This document shows positions 1-11,672 of a DNA stretch of 64,000 bases, piece by piece. The stretch spans positions 4,340,001 to 4,404,000 of the forward strand of contig OX421966.1 in NCBI GenBank assembly GCA_949128115.1, given 5' to 3'. Both the position numbers and the translations under genes were made by a program. The stretch's first letter is position 1; each line of letters opens with the position of its first letter. This DNA comes from Anaspis maculata. Lineage: Eukaryota > Arthropoda > Insecta > Coleoptera > Scraptiidae. The notes beneath the pieces are model-generated. The model was given only the letters and a program-made list of their open reading frames with translations, ran no database searches and was not told the DNA's origin.

Positions 1-3000
1 GCTTTACGATCAATGTAGGTACCTGGTTGGAAAATTGCAAACACTTCCTTAGCGTGAATCGCGTGACTAAACTCACGGCTGTGGAATGAGCTATATTGCA
101 GATGGGCTTGTGTGATTGTGAAGCGTGTAAACTGAGCTTTATTTTGTTCAAGCACGAGTGTAGGGACTTCAAAATACGTGTCGAATGCGAAATTATATTT
201 AGGAAATCAAGCTTGCGCACGTGAAAGCGGCTTTATAAAGGCTTGTTTGATAAGACGCGCTGGAAACGAGACAAGACTCAATTTGCTGTTGGAAACTAAG
301 CTTTATGCAAGCTTGTTTCGTAATCAAAAGGCCTTGTCGATTTCAACTGTAATCGTAGCTTTATGTCAGTTTGGCTTGTGTGATTTTGAAGAATGTAAAC
401 TGAGCTTTATTTGTTCAAGCACGTGTTTGAATACTCCAAAACACTTGTCGAATGCGTGATAAATATAATTTTGGAAATGACGCTTGCGCACGTGAAGGCG
501 GCTTCATAAAAGCTAGTTTAATGAGATTTGCTATTGCAAACTAAGCTTTAGGCAGGCGCTTTCTGTAATTAGAATGCCTTGTCGATTCCAAATGTGAGCG
601 GAGCTTTCTGTCAGTTTGGCTTGTGTCATTTTGAAGAGTGTGAACTAGGCTTTATTTGTTCAAGCCGGGTTCAAGGACTTCAAAACACTTGACAAATGCG
701 TAATGATATTTTAGAAATCACGCTTGGGCACGTAAAGGTGGCTTTATAAAGGCTAGTTCAATAAGACTTGCTGAAAACGAGGCAAGACTCGATTTGCTAT
801 TGCAAAACTAAGCTTTATACAAGCGTGTTTCGTAATCAAAAGGCCTAACCGATTCCAAATGTAATCGGAGCTTTATGTCAGTTTGGCTTGTGTGATTTTG
901 AAGAGTGTGAACTGAGCTTTATTTGTTCAAGAACGTTCAAAATTCAAAGACTTCAAAACACTCTTGTTGAATGCGTGATAATATTTTGGAAATCGCGCTT
1001 GTGCAGGTAAAGGCAGCTTTATGCAGGCTAGTTTAATAAGGCTTGAGACGAAACAAAACTTAGATTGCTATTGCAAACTAAGCTTTATGCAAGCGTCTTT
1101 CGTAATGCCTTGTCGATTCCAATTGTAATCGTAGCTTTATGTCAGTTTGACTTGCGCGATTTTGGAAAGAGTAAACCGAGCTTGATCTGTTCCAGTACGA
1201 GTTCAAGAACTTCAAAACACTTTTCTAAGGCGGAAAAATATTTTAGAGATCACGCTCACGCACGTAAAGGCGGCTTTATACAAGCTAGTTTGATGAGACT
1301 TGCCGATGACAAGGGAAGATTTCTTCTTCAATTGCAAACTAAGCTTTAGGCAAGGCGTATTTTGTATACAAAGCCCTTGGCGATACCAAGTGTAATCGGA
1401 GCTTTATTGTAGTTGGGATTGTGTGATTTTGAAGAGTGTAAACTAAGCTTTATCACTTCAAGAATCAGTTCAATGACTCCAAAACACTTTCCTAAGGCGT
1501 AAAAATATTTTGTAAATCACGCTAACGCAAGTAAAAGCGGCTTTATGAAGCTATTTTGATAAGACTTGCCGAGGACAAGAAAAGATTTTATTTTCAATTT
1601 CAAACCAAGCTTTAAGCAAGGCATATTTTGTATGAAAAGGCCTTGACGATACCAAGTGTAATCGGTGTAAATGTAGTATTGTAGTTTGGATTGTGTGATT
1701 GTGAGGAGTGCGAACTGAGCTTTATTTGTTCAAGTACGAGCCGTGAAGGTGGCTTTATACAAGCTAGTTTGACAAGACATGCCAGGGGTAAGAGAAGATT
1801 TCACGTTTAGGTGCAAACTAAGCTTTAGGCAGGCGTGTTTTGTATCGAAAGACCTTGACGATACCAAGTGTAATCGGAGCTTTATTATGCAGTTTGAATT
1901 GTGTGATTTCGAAGAGTGTAAACTGAGCTTTATTTTGTAAATCACGCTTGCGTAGATAAAGGCGGCTTTATGAAGGCTAATTTGATAGAACCCTCTGAAA
2001 ACAAGACAAGACTCAATTTGCTATTGCAAACTAAGCTTTACACAAGCGTGTTTCGTAATCAAAAGGCCTTGTTGAATCCAAACGTAATCGGAGCTTCACG
2101 TCAGTTTGACTTGCGTAATTTGAAATAGTGGAAACTGAGCTTCATTTGTTCAAGAAAGAATTCAAAGACTTCAAAAAACTTGTTGAATGCGTAATAATAT
2201 TTTGGAAATTACGCTTGCGCACGTGAATACGGCTTTATAAAGGCTAGTTTGATAAGACTTGCTGGAAATGACACAAGAATCAATCTGCTATTGTAAACTT
2301 AGCTTTATGCGAGCATGTTTCGTGCTTTGAAGGCTTTGCCGATGCCAAATGTCATCAGAGCTTTACGTCAGTTTGACTTGTATGATTTTGAAAAGTGTAA
2401 ACTAAGCTTTATTTGTATTACGAGTTCAAAGACTTCGACACACTTGTCGAGTGCGTATGATTATTGTGGAAATCGCGCTTGCGTACGTAAAGGCGGCTTT
2501 ATAAAGGCAGGTTTTCGATAAGAGTTGCTAAAAGCGAGACAAGACTGAATTTGCGCAAACTCAAGCTCCACGCAGGCGTGTTTCGTAATTAAATGGCGTT
2601 TACGATTCCAAATATAAGCGGAGCTTTATTGCAGCTTGGCTTGTGTGATTTTGGAGTGTAAACTGAGCTTTATTTGTTCAAGCACGAGTCCGAGAACTTC
2701 AAAACACTTGTCGAATACGTAATGATACTTCGGAAATCACGCTTGCGCAGTTAAAGACAGCTTTATGGAGACTAGTTTAATAAGACTAGCTGAAAACGAG
2801 ACAAGACCCAATTTGTTAATGCAAACTAAGCTTCACGCAAGCGTGTTTTGTATCAGAAGACGGTATTGACGATTTCAAGTGTAATTGGAGCTTTATGCAG
2901 TTCAGCTTGTGTGATCTTGAATCGTGTAAACTGAGCTTTATTTGTTCAATCACGATTTTAAGGACTTCAAATCACTTGCAGAATGCGTTTTTTTTTTTGA

Positions 3001-3190
3001 AATTAGGTTTGCACGCGTAAAGGCGGATTTATGAATGCCAGTTTGATAAGACTCGCTGAAAACGAGACAAGACTAATTTGCTATTGCAAACTCAGCTTTA
3101 TGCATTTCGTATGAGAAAGCTTTGACGTTTCCAAGTGTAATCGAAGCTTTACTTTATTGTAATTTGGCTTCTGGGATTTTTCAAAATCAC
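1..3190. repeat. ~265-bp tandem satellite, about 12 degenerate monomers
   Basis: A phrase around AAGCTTTA-GCAAGCGTGTTTCGTAAT recurs near 298, 543, 809, 1080, 1341, 1607, 1820, 2033, 2300, 2563, 2828 and 3093. Spacing is 245-271 bp, with two short 213-bp monomers that share a ~50-bp deletion. Each monomer also carries about four AGCTTTAT boxes roughly 50-100 bp apart, so it probably grew from a shorter unit. The array starts at the window edge and is likely longer. The short open frames inside it are chance products of the repeat. Confidence 0.9.
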
Positions 3191-3229
3191 TCTCCAGAGT
3201 GTAAACTAAGCCTTATTTGTTCATTTATT

Positions 3230-3683
3230 GTCAGATTGCAACCTTGACCTGACAAAAACTAATCGAATTTTTCAGTCTGTTTGGCCGTCTGTTTGTCTGT
3301 CTGTAATATCTTATAGTCAGATATTTTTCAATTTGATATATCGAATATATTTCCGGGACTGATGAATTCCAGGGATGTAACCTGATAAAAATAAAAAAAT
3401 CCTCGGTCTGTCTGTCCATCTGGCTGTAATATCAGTTTTCTTTGTCTCTGAAAAATATATTTCAATTTCGATCTTGAAAAAAATCATTTTTAGAATCGAT
3501 GAGTTCAAGAGATTCCTCTAGATGAAATTTGAAAGAATTTCCCAAGTCTGTCTGTCCTTCTGTCTGTTATCAATTTTTTCCCTGCCTCTGGTAACTATTT
3601 CTCGATTTAGACTATGAAAAAAAAACATTTCCTACATCGGCGATTTTTAGAGGTGCAATATGACAAAAATTGGAAGAGTTTCT

Positions 3684-3720
<37 letters not shown>

Positions 3721-5060
3721 GATATCTTATAGTTTTTTTTTTGACTTGGATCATACCAAAATCATTTCTGGAATTTATCGGCGCAAAGGATGTAACTCGA
3801 TGGAATTTGAGAGAATTTCTTAAATCTGTCTGTCCGTCTGCCTGTGATTACTGTTTTCTCTGCCTTTGTTGACTATTTCTAGATTTGGACCATGAAAAAA
3901 ATCGTTTCTTGAATCGGCAATTTCCAGGGATGCAATCTGACCAAAATTTAAAAAATCCTCAGTCTGTCTGTCTGTCTGGCTGTGATCACTGTTTTCTCTA
4001 CCTTTGGTAACTATTTCTCGATTTAAACTATAAAAAATCATTTTTTGAATCTGCGACTTCCAGAGATACAATTCAACCTGAACAAAAAGGATTCCCTCAG
4101 TCTGTCTGTCCGTCTGTCTGTGGTAACCGTTTCCTCTGCCTTTGGTATTATTTATTGATTTGGAATATGAAAAAAAGTCACTTGTTGAACCAGCGATTCC
4201 CCGAAACACAATTTGAAAAACTTATAAGAATATACTCAATGTGTCTGTCCGTCTGTCTGTAATTACCGTTTTTTCTGCCTCCGGTAATTATTTCTCGATT
4301 TGGACAAAAAAAAACTCTTGAATCGGTGATTTCCAGGGATGCAATCTGACAAAAATTGTAAGAGTTTTCTCAATCTGTCTGTCCGTCTGTCTGTTATCAC
4401 CGTTTTCTCTGCCTCTGGTAACTATTTCTTGATTTGGACTACAAAAAAATAATTCTTTGAATCGGCGATTTTCAAAGATGCATGCTGACAATAGTTGAAT
4501 AATTTCCTCAGTCTGCCTGTCCGTCTGTCTGTGATAACCGTTTTATCTGCCTCTGGCAACCATTTCTCGATTTGGAATAAGAAAAAAAAATCACTTGAAC
4601 CAGCAATTTCCAGAGATGCAATCTGACAAAAATTGAGAAAATTCCCTAAATCTGTCTGTCCGTCTGTCTGTTAACACCGTTTCCTCTGCCTCTGGTGACT
4701 ATTTCTCGATTTGGACTATAAAACAATAATTCCTTGAATCGGCGATTTCCAAAGATGCATTCTGACAAAAATTCAATGATTTCCTCAGTCTGCTTGTCCG
4801 TCTGTCTGTGATGACCGTTTTCTTTGCCTCTGGTGACTCTTTCTCGATTTGGTCTATAAAAAAATCAATTCTTGAATCAGCGATTCCCAGGGATGCAACC
4901 TGATAGAAATGGGAAGAATCCCATCAGTTTGTCTGTCCGTCCTTGATATCCGTTTTGTCTGTCTCTGAAAATTATTTCCCGATTTCGCTATAAAAAGTCC
5001 TTCCCTGAATTCCAAGGATAAAACCTGACAAAAATTGAAAAGATTAAAGTCTGTTTGTGA
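3230..5060. repeat. ~137-bp tandem array with CTGTCTGTCCGTCTG core
   Basis: About 13 units each carry a CTGT-rich core (for example near 3408, 3545, 3826, 3962, 4100, 4376, 4650 and 4930). The core is followed by a conserved arm (CCGTTTTCTCTGCCTCTGG, TTTCTCGATTTGGAC, GAATCGGCGATTTCCAGG, ATGCAATCTGACAAAAATTG). At 3690-3720 the core has expanded into a pure CTGT microsatellite. The array directly follows the 265-bp satellite. Minus-strand open frames here only translate the repeat. Confidence 0.88.
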
Positions 5061-5480
5061 TATTCCTAGGTTACTCTTACTTGATTTATTCCTAAACTGT
5101 TCCACCGATCACGATCAAACTCAGTATCGACGTGTAGCATGAGCACGTGAACGTGTAAATGGGCTTCTCTTCGTTCAAACTTGATAAAAATGATAAAATT
5201 TTGAGCCAAAACGCTGGAAAAAATTGGAAATCCGAATCCGATTCCAACTGTATGCAACTACGCCCAACTGTAATTCTCACGTGTATAAAAATTCTCACGG
5301 CTGTAAAATGAGCTTCGGTTCAAGGACTACGGTTCAAGGACTCCGAGACGCTTACGTGGCACTAGAAAGCTATCATTCACGGCCTCAATGTAGTACTTAT
5401 CTGGAACGAGATCTAAAATATTAATAAGTGGTAATAAAAAGGGGGCTGGTACTGGATCATTGATGTATTTCTTGAATCGA
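5061..5480. other. Low-information stretch with satellite remnants
   Basis: No gene is recognised. A phrase near 5290-5335 (CACGGCTGTAAAATGAGC, GGTTCAAGGACT) resembles the opening of the window (CTCACGGCTGTGGAATGAGC near 73), suggesting degraded satellite sequence. Confidence 0.4.
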
Positions 5481-5521
5481 TTCCTGCTATAGCAACGCCT
5501 ATTACAGGGTAAACGAGAGCA

Positions 5522-5728
5522 CCGCAGCTTTCAGAGCTGGATAAATACATTTTTGGTGTGACTGCAGACTTCCTGGAGCCGCACACTGGAGCCATTTTCC
5601 AGGACACAAGGCTCCAGCAGGATACGCAGCAACACAAGGAAATCATCATTAATCACGTACATACAAGTGTGCCGGCTATTTTTTCTCGTATACAGGAACT
5701 TGGCGATGGACGACGCGGAATTTAGGTT
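5522..5728 (+). other. Possible coding fragment, unrecognised
   Basis: A plus-strand frame is open from just after a stop near 5513 to a stop near 5728. Its translation has protein-like composition (it includes SELDKYIFGVTADFLEPHTG and HTSVPAIFSRIQELGDG). A splice acceptor could lie at CACCGCAG near 5525. I do not recognise the product and see no partner exon, so this may be an old exon fragment or a chance frame. The minus strand over the same bases is also open, so strand is unsettled. Confidence 0.2.
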
Positions 5729-5799
5729 GGCTAACGTAGAAATTAATTATTATTACTAGGAGGTACTGCCCGCACTTGAATTTCTATTGTTCATGAGGC

Positions 5800-5991
5800 C
5801 GGGCCAGCATTGAATGGTGATCGTAACGAGAGAGAAAAGACGAGTTTTTTGGAGTAAACAAGTCTGGAATGTTCCGAACGAGGCTCTCTGAATTAAATAT
5901 AGAGGAAAAGCGTTCGGCTTCGTGAAATAGAGAGGTGACGTACGTACTGTTGGAACTTGGTGACAGTGAAAGCTGCGGTGTGGCAGCCTGA
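5800..5991 (-). other. Possible minus-strand coding fragment, unrecognised
   Basis: Minus strand after a plausible acceptor (CGAATTCAG, near 5992) is open for about 64 codons to a TAG near 5800. The translation includes FHEAERFSSIFNSESLVRN, which looks protein-like but matches no family I know. It lies downstream of the Ly6-type exon at 6968-7016 on the same strand but lacks the LxCxxC and CN cysteine pattern expected for that gene, so I do not join them. Confidence 0.15.
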
Positions 5992-6001
5992 ATTCGAACA
6001 A

Positions 6002-6960
6002 TTGAAATCGAGCATGAAGAAAATTAGATCAGGCATTTAGAAAAGCTAATCAGGTGGATCGTTTCGCTCGGTTTTTATAGAGGCTTGCATGTACAGAAAG
6101 ACAAAATTTTCATGTGGGTGATGAAAGAATAATACAGTAAACTATGCTTGATTGAAGAGACTACTGTACGTCTGAATGCCATACTTGATCACACGAAAAT
6201 TTGTATAATTTTGCAGCCAGCTATGCTTAGGAACTGTTAAGCATGATTGGCTATTGTTTTCTTGAAAAGGAAAAAGAATGTGTCAACAACGGTATTCATA
6301 TGCACAACGCCTCATACATTTTTATCGTCAAGATACGGGTAAATTGCGACAGGTATAGCTACACCAAGTACTTAAAGGAAAAAGCCAACAGTATTTCTTT
6401 TGATTACTGAAACTCGATGAATTATTACTTTTGCACTTGATAATAATCAGGCATATAGCTTGAATAAACATGTTTTGTTTAGAATATTTCCTACATACTC
6501 GCGTCGATTTACTACAGTAATGTGTAATAATGTACCTATGGTGTATTTAAATTGCTTTTTTTCACCTCGAATTGTCCAAAATCAGTGTGTCGGAACGGAC
6601 ACATTTTTTAGTTCCCATTATCATCGTGTGGTTAAAGGCTAGTTTTTCCTTTTGATGATTAAAAATCCACACATTTGTCGCTTTTTCATCTCCATTGCTA
6701 GGTTATACCGCAAAATTTGAAGCTTTTTTTCCATAAAAACAGAAAGATATTTTTGATCTCGTTCTCGTTTTTGATAGAAACAATCGAATTCTACTTTATT
6801 TTTATACATAACCACGTCGAACAATGCTAGAAATAATGCGCATCGCGAAAATTGCCACCGGCACCACCTATACCGCAAATCAAGCGAGCAACAATAACTC
6901 TTCGCCAAGGACTCCTTATCCTTCAACATCATCTCGGCTCCACTTAAATTGCACTGTTAA
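6002..6960. other. No recognised feature
   Basis: AT-rich unique-looking sequence. I find no cysteine-rich Ly6 exon, repeat structure or convincing open frame. It would be part of the first intron of the gene that starts at 7016 if that gene extends to the left. Confidence 0.4.
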
Positions 6961-6967
6961 AACTTAC

Positions 6968-7016
6968 TTGAATGCACGACGGCCAGGCAAAAGAGCAGAA
7001 TCACAAACTTAGCCAT
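6968..7016 (-). CDS. Signal-peptide first exon of a Ly6-type secreted protein (partial gene)
   Basis: On the minus strand an ATG at 7016 opens a 16-codon signal peptide (MAKFVILLFCLAVVHS) that runs into a strong donor, A|GTAAGT, at 6968/6967. The intron would be phase 1. The same plan (short hydrophobic first exon, phase-1 donor right after the signal peptide) is seen in the two Ly6-like genes at 33.7 kb and 52.8 kb, and the peptide resembles the one at 52.8 kb. I could not find the cysteine-rich exons 2 and 3 in 1-6960; they may lie left of the window or be lost. Membership of the Ly6 family is therefore inference from architecture alone. Confidence 0.5.
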
Positions 7017-7258
7017 TGCTCTAATTTTTTTCGAATCTTCTTTGCGGTGGTCTCTCGAAAACTTAGACTTTCACCAGGCCGGTTATTACTTGGACTGCGG
7101 CGCGTTAAAATAGAATGTGGATGGCGTGGGACGAATTTGAATCGCGGCGGCGTTGCGTCCGGCGCGCCATCTACCGGAGGCGTTCGTACCGGGTGGTGCG
7201 AAAGGCTCTCGATACAAAACACAACGCTAGTGCGGCTTCATTTTTGAACCGACCCTGT

Positions 7259-7268
7259 GTTTTATAAA
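7259..7268 (-). promoter_or_regulatory. TATA-like box for the exon at 6968-7016
   Basis: The minus strand reads CTTTATAAAA about 245 bases upstream of the ATG. If used, it would leave a 5' untranslated leader of ~220 bases. No other promoter element was resolved, and the 7080-7210 stretch between is locally GC-rich. Confidence 0.35.
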
Positions 7269-7299
7269 GAAGAGGTGAGGGTCTCCGAGCAACTACTCA

Positions 7300-8050
7300 C
7301 CTTTGATGGGGGCCGTTACGCAACCACAGGGATTACGTCATGGTTTTTATTGAAGCCAAGAGAGACGAACGACACTTGCATCGCGCGCCCTTGAGGCTTT
7401 CCCGAAATTCCGGCCGGTTTTGTTGCCATCTTTGTGTTTTGTCCGGAAAAGTTCTGGGAAAAATCTCACTTGTAGTTGAGTGAAATAACTCCGAAAATAA
7501 GTTGTGGTTTTTCAAACAACGAAGACACCTACCTACCTTAAATTTTAATTTGTTGGGTGTCGTCTCGCCATGGTTTGCAACGCAGATTTTGTTAGAAAAA
7601 AGTGGTTGGAGAAGCAAGGCTCCGGCCTTGATTTTTTAAAAGTTGATGAGGTTTTTGCATAATGTCTAGATGAGTTGATTTGAGATTTGTATAACAATTC
7701 GTGCATTTATCTCTACCGCATATCAAATTATAGGTTCATATGCACAATAAACACAGAATGCTGTGAAATTTACTTGAATTGTCTTTAAAATTGAGTTCAA
7801 AATCTCAGCCTACTCGTCTACAGGTCAAAATATCTCGGAAAATCAGGTTGAGAAGTGCCGCAAATCTAGTACGATACCTATCTTGAAAATGACAACTTGT
7901 CATCTTTTTACACAGTGCTGTCTGTTTGACAATCCATGACAAAATGGTTATTTTCTTGTCCGAATATTCATACAATACCCTCGACAATACCTTGATGAGT
8001 AAATTTCGTCAAAGTCGGTTGAATTGCTGGATAATAAATTCAGATACAAG
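7300..8050. other. No recognised feature
   Basis: Nothing supportable: short frames on both strands are chance, and no repeat structure is evident until the CAGAC array begins near 8060. Confidence 0.4.
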
Positions 8051-8059
8051 ACACAACAA

Positions 8060-8942
8060 AGTAACCGACAACACAGACAGACAGACAAACAGACAAAAAA
8101 TCAGTTATTTGTAACCGAGATTTGTTGTTTCGCTCAAAAATCAATCACAATAATAAATCAACGGATATCACAGACTGACAGACGGACAGGACGGAAAAAT
8201 GGATCATTCATATCAAAATCTGGCAAATGGTTCAAAAATGAATCCAGGGACAGTGGAACAACGGGTATCACAGGCAGACGGACAGACAGACCAAATTTTT
8301 TCTATCATCGCCTCTCAAGAACTCAAGATCGGTTGAATGATTAGGGAATGAATCCAGGGACAGTTGAGCCATGCACATTACAGGCAGCCAGGAGAACAGA
8401 CCGAAGAACTCGCCAAAAAAATCGACAATTTTCATCAAGATTGGGTTGAATGAATCAGTAATAAATACAGGAACAGTATTAAAATGGATACCACAGACAG
8501 ACGGACTGGCAGACCGGACAAATTTGATCAGTTCCTACCAAGATAAACTCAATGGTTCAGAAACAAATCCAGGAATAGTAAAGCAACATATATCTATCAC
8601 CAGACAAACGGGCGGGCGTACCGGCAGATCAAAATAAGATAATTTCAACTATGCCTGCCAAGATCGGTTTGAAAGTCCAGGAATGAACCTAGGGATAGTA
8701 AAACAATGGATATTACAGGTTAGTGGACAAACAAACCCAAATTTCAAGAAAAAGATTATTTTTCATCAAGATGGATTGAATTCATCCAGGAAAAGGTCTA
8801 GAGATATTTGAGTATTGAATATCATTAACCGACGGACAGACAGACAAAAAAAAAACAATATGTTTATCAAAATCGGGTGAATAAATTGAGTCAAAGTAAA
8901 ACCACGGATATAAGAGATAGACGAAGAGACAAACCGATATGT
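8060..8942. repeat. ~105-115-bp array with CAGACAGACGGACAGAC core
   Basis: About nine degenerate units carry a GACAGACGGACAGACC-like core (near 8079, 8170, 8275, 8495, 8600, 8720, 8833 and 8920). The arm contains CAAGATCGGTTGAATGA, AATGAATCCAGGGACAGT and AACAATGGATATCACAG. The core is the complement of the CTGTCTGTCCGTCTG core at 3.2-5.1 kb, and the phrase TCACAGACAGACGGACAG is shared in complement. The two arrays are probably inverted, diverged relatives. One further unit sits alone at 9510-9600. Confidence 0.78.
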
Positions 8943-9509
8943 TCCTATTATTACGTATTTCGCGTACGGGTTCGGATATAATTGGGACGATCGTTTCAAA
9001 ACTCACACCGTTTATTACTGCATGAGTGCGTACTACTATAAATACACGCCAACAATCATTTACGCTTGGAAATATCGCTGGGACTCCCGCTTCTTATCCG
9101 CTCGCTATCTCTTCCAATTTGATACTGGTGCTGTGGGTGATTCATAGTGCTTATGTAGGTCCCGACTAATTATCTTGAATGTTTCGTGGGTCATCCAGCA
9201 AATTCCATAGTGGCTCGGTATATGATTTCTAGATGACTCGACTCCCGAATGATCACACACCTTTCGCGTGCTTTCCGTGTGCTCCGGAATGTCCGCACAT
9301 TCGCCAAAATGGACAGACGTGTCTTGATCGAGCGTTGAAAGTTCCATGTATTTCAATTGCCAAGCTATCACGTATATGCTGGAAACGTCCAGAACCTTGC
9401 ACTTGTATCTACACCGCGATCTAATGGATGGAAAAAATCTAGAACGAGCGCGAATGTTTACCAGAATGCACGGAATCGCCGCTCGTAACACTATCATAGC
9501 CTATCAAGA
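8943..9509. other. Non-repeat segment interrupting the CAGAC array
   Basis: About 560 bp separate the last contiguous array unit from one more unit at 9510-9600, so this looks like an insertion into the array. It contains a 130-codon minus-strand open frame (9105-9497) whose translation resembles no family I know. I see no clear terminal inverted repeats or target duplication. Confidence 0.3.
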
Positions 9510-9699
9510 TCGGTAAAATGGAATGGTTCACTAATGAATCCAGGGACAGTTAGCAAGACGAATATCGCAGGCAGACTGACAAACAGACCTGAAACAATCT
9601 ATTGATTCCTCGATTGATTCTAATTATTATCAGTTGGATGATTAATCCATAATATATGTTTACACCAGATTTGATATTTATTTAAAATCGACTAACTAT

Positions 9700-10618
9700 A
9701 TGTCTATTTCTACCTGAAGACATATCACTGTCACCCTCTGATGATGATGATGATGAAAATCTACCGACAAAAGACCCCAGCATAGCAGTGGTAAATTTGC
9801 TGAGAGGATGGCCACATGGATTTTGTCTGAACTGGATAAAGAAGAATCTGGACCATCGAACATGACTGAGAACACTGTGAATGGGACACAAACCGATTGT
9901 GACATATGTGGTATGTGGCAAAACTTTGAAAAATGAGGCCGAACGGAGAATACATGTTTCAAGAATGCATAAAATAGAACAAGATGCTGCCAAAGATAAC
10001 AGCAAGAGCAAAATCCAAGATTTTTCAAGTTAATTAGTCGAGTTTCAGAAATATGTCAAAATTTTCAAAAGAATTTCGAAAAGAGCCAGAACGGTAGTTG
10101 GAAATAAGCTGGCCACATTGGTGGATCATTGTTGCTCGCAAAACGACGTTCAGTCTTGGCGGAACTTGTTGTCTTTTCCCTATATCACCCTGAGAGTTCC
10201 ATCTGAAAAGTCGAAGAATCTGACACGTTCAATCAAGAAAAACGTCAGCCTGGAGGAATTACTGTTCGATAAACCCTCAGCCAAGCCCCGAAAACAAAAT
10301 ATAGGAACGACATCAGACAGTGACCAGCTTTGGAGGAGAGTGGAATTCAAAGTAATCGAAGGAAACATTCAAGTAGCAGCAAATTTATTATCTGCAACAG
10401 ACACTCTGACAGCAGCAGATGAAAAGACTCATCAACAGTTATTAGAGAAGCATCCATCACCTTCAAGATCATTGAGCTTACATGATCCACCAAAGCCTAA
10501 AGAACATTACTTGACTGTTCCTGAACTTGGTGTTAAGAAAGCTGTTTATAACTTTCCGAATGGTTCTGAAGCGAAAAAGACCTCATTGCAAAATTGAATG
10601 GGAGTGCTGCAGAGGCAC
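9700..10618 (+). pseudogene. R2-like (REL-endonuclease-type) LINE, copy 1, 5' part
   Basis: This encodes the N-terminal region of a non-LTR retrotransposon protein. An acidic start (DDDDDEN) is followed near 9895-9965 by a C2H2 zinc finger (CxxC, then GKTLKNEAERRIHVSRMH), typical of R2-type N termini. The finger is split by a 7-bp TATGTGG tandem duplication at ~9909-9922. An intact 159-codon stretch (10118-10597) matches the copy at 54.8-57.5 kb: QSWRNLLSFPYITLRVPSEK versus ESWKKLLLFSYVALKIPAEK, then LEKHPSPSR versus LKHPSPSR, and FPNGSE versus FPNGSA. The reading is interrupted at 10619 by a hAT MITE and resumes at 11558. Function: target-primed reverse transcription, now inactive. Confidence 0.75.
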
Positions 10619-11549
10619 CAGAGCTGTGCGGTACTCGAGTACAAGTACTCAAACACTGTACTCCAAGTACTTTCAGTGTACTTGGTACTCAGTCCCAAGT
10701 ACTTTATTTCGAAAGTACTTATACTTGTACTTGACGTGTACTTGAGTACTTTGAAAGTACTCGAGTACTTTGGAAGTACCCGAATACTTTTTTTTGTACT
10801 CGAGTACTTTTCTTTGTACTCGGATACATTGTCTTACGCAACCAGTACATTTTTATGCAAGCTCAGACTTGTAGAATCACGGCGACGCGCCACGCTGCAC
10901 CATGCACCACAGACTCAAGAGTCAAGACCACAGATGCTTAAGACTCAAGTCAGTCATCATCAGCCAGTGAGTGGCAGCATCCAAAGTTCCTAAAGTTCAG
11001 CACTTCAGCAAGAAGGAGCAAAGCATCAAGGTAGGTGGGTAGGTAACTTAAGCTTGAGCTTTCTCTTTCACCCTTCGCGTGGGCTCAGAGCTAGATAGTT
11101 ATTATTTTGGTTTTTTGCGTGATACTGGAACTAAATTCCTCCACAAACAAAGGAACCACCTACCAAAATTTTAAAAAAAGTGAATTCGAGAATAAAGCGG
11201 TTGCCAAGCAAAATAAGATACCTACTAGCCAGCCTTGTTAGCAATTTTTAAATTGTATTGGTAACATGAACATGAGGCAAATATCAATAGGTATTTAATG
11301 AAGGCCATAGGCCGGCTAGTACTTAGTTCTGCATTAGTGCTTCTAAATTCGCCTCTTGAGTCCTAACAGCCCCATTTCTCCACCGTTACTCCCAACATTT
11401 CGTAACTAACATGTACTCGCGGTACTTTGTACTCATTGGGCACTCGAGTACAGCGAATCGATACTTGTACTTGGTACTTGAGTACTTTTATACGAGAGTA
11501 CTTGTATTCAGTACTCGAGTACTTTTTCATTGTACTCGGAACAGCTCTG
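10619..11549. mobile_element. 931-bp hAT-type MITE with 8-bp target duplication
   Basis: The element begins CAGAGCTGTGCGG and ends ACAGCTCTG, giving terminal inverted repeats. It is flanked on both sides by AGAGGCAC (10611-10618 and 11550-11557), the 8-bp duplication expected of hAT transposition. Subterminal regions (10628-10850 and 11411-11540) are packed with palindromic AGTACT and CTCGAG words such as GTACTCGAGTACTTT. No transposase frame exists, so it moved using another element's enzyme. It sits inside the reverse-transcriptase region of LINE copy 1, and the LINE reading continues on its far side. Confidence 0.9.
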
Positions 11550-11672
11550 AGAGGCACTCATGTCATCTCAAACAAAACTATGTAATGTCATGTTATCAAG
11601 AACTGTCAATCAAGATATTCTGGAAATAATCTATTAAGCAACATTAAGCGCTCTAAGCAAAGAAGTTTTCAA
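11550..11672 (+). pseudogene. R2-like LINE, copy 1, continuation after the MITE
   Basis: Directly after the MITE the translation resumes at the point expected from copy 2: TKLCNVMLSRTVNQDILEI here versus TKLCNFMLSGSVNTSILEF at 55.40-55.45 kb, then LSALSKE versus LCALHKK. A stop is present after EIIY. Homology stops at about 11672, where copia sequence begins, so everything from the polymerase core onward is missing. Confidence 0.75.

Noticed and set aside
9105..9497. 130-codon minus-strand open frame
   Set aside because: No domain, no signal peptide and no splice context. It lies in a segment between satellite-type units, so I list only the segment.
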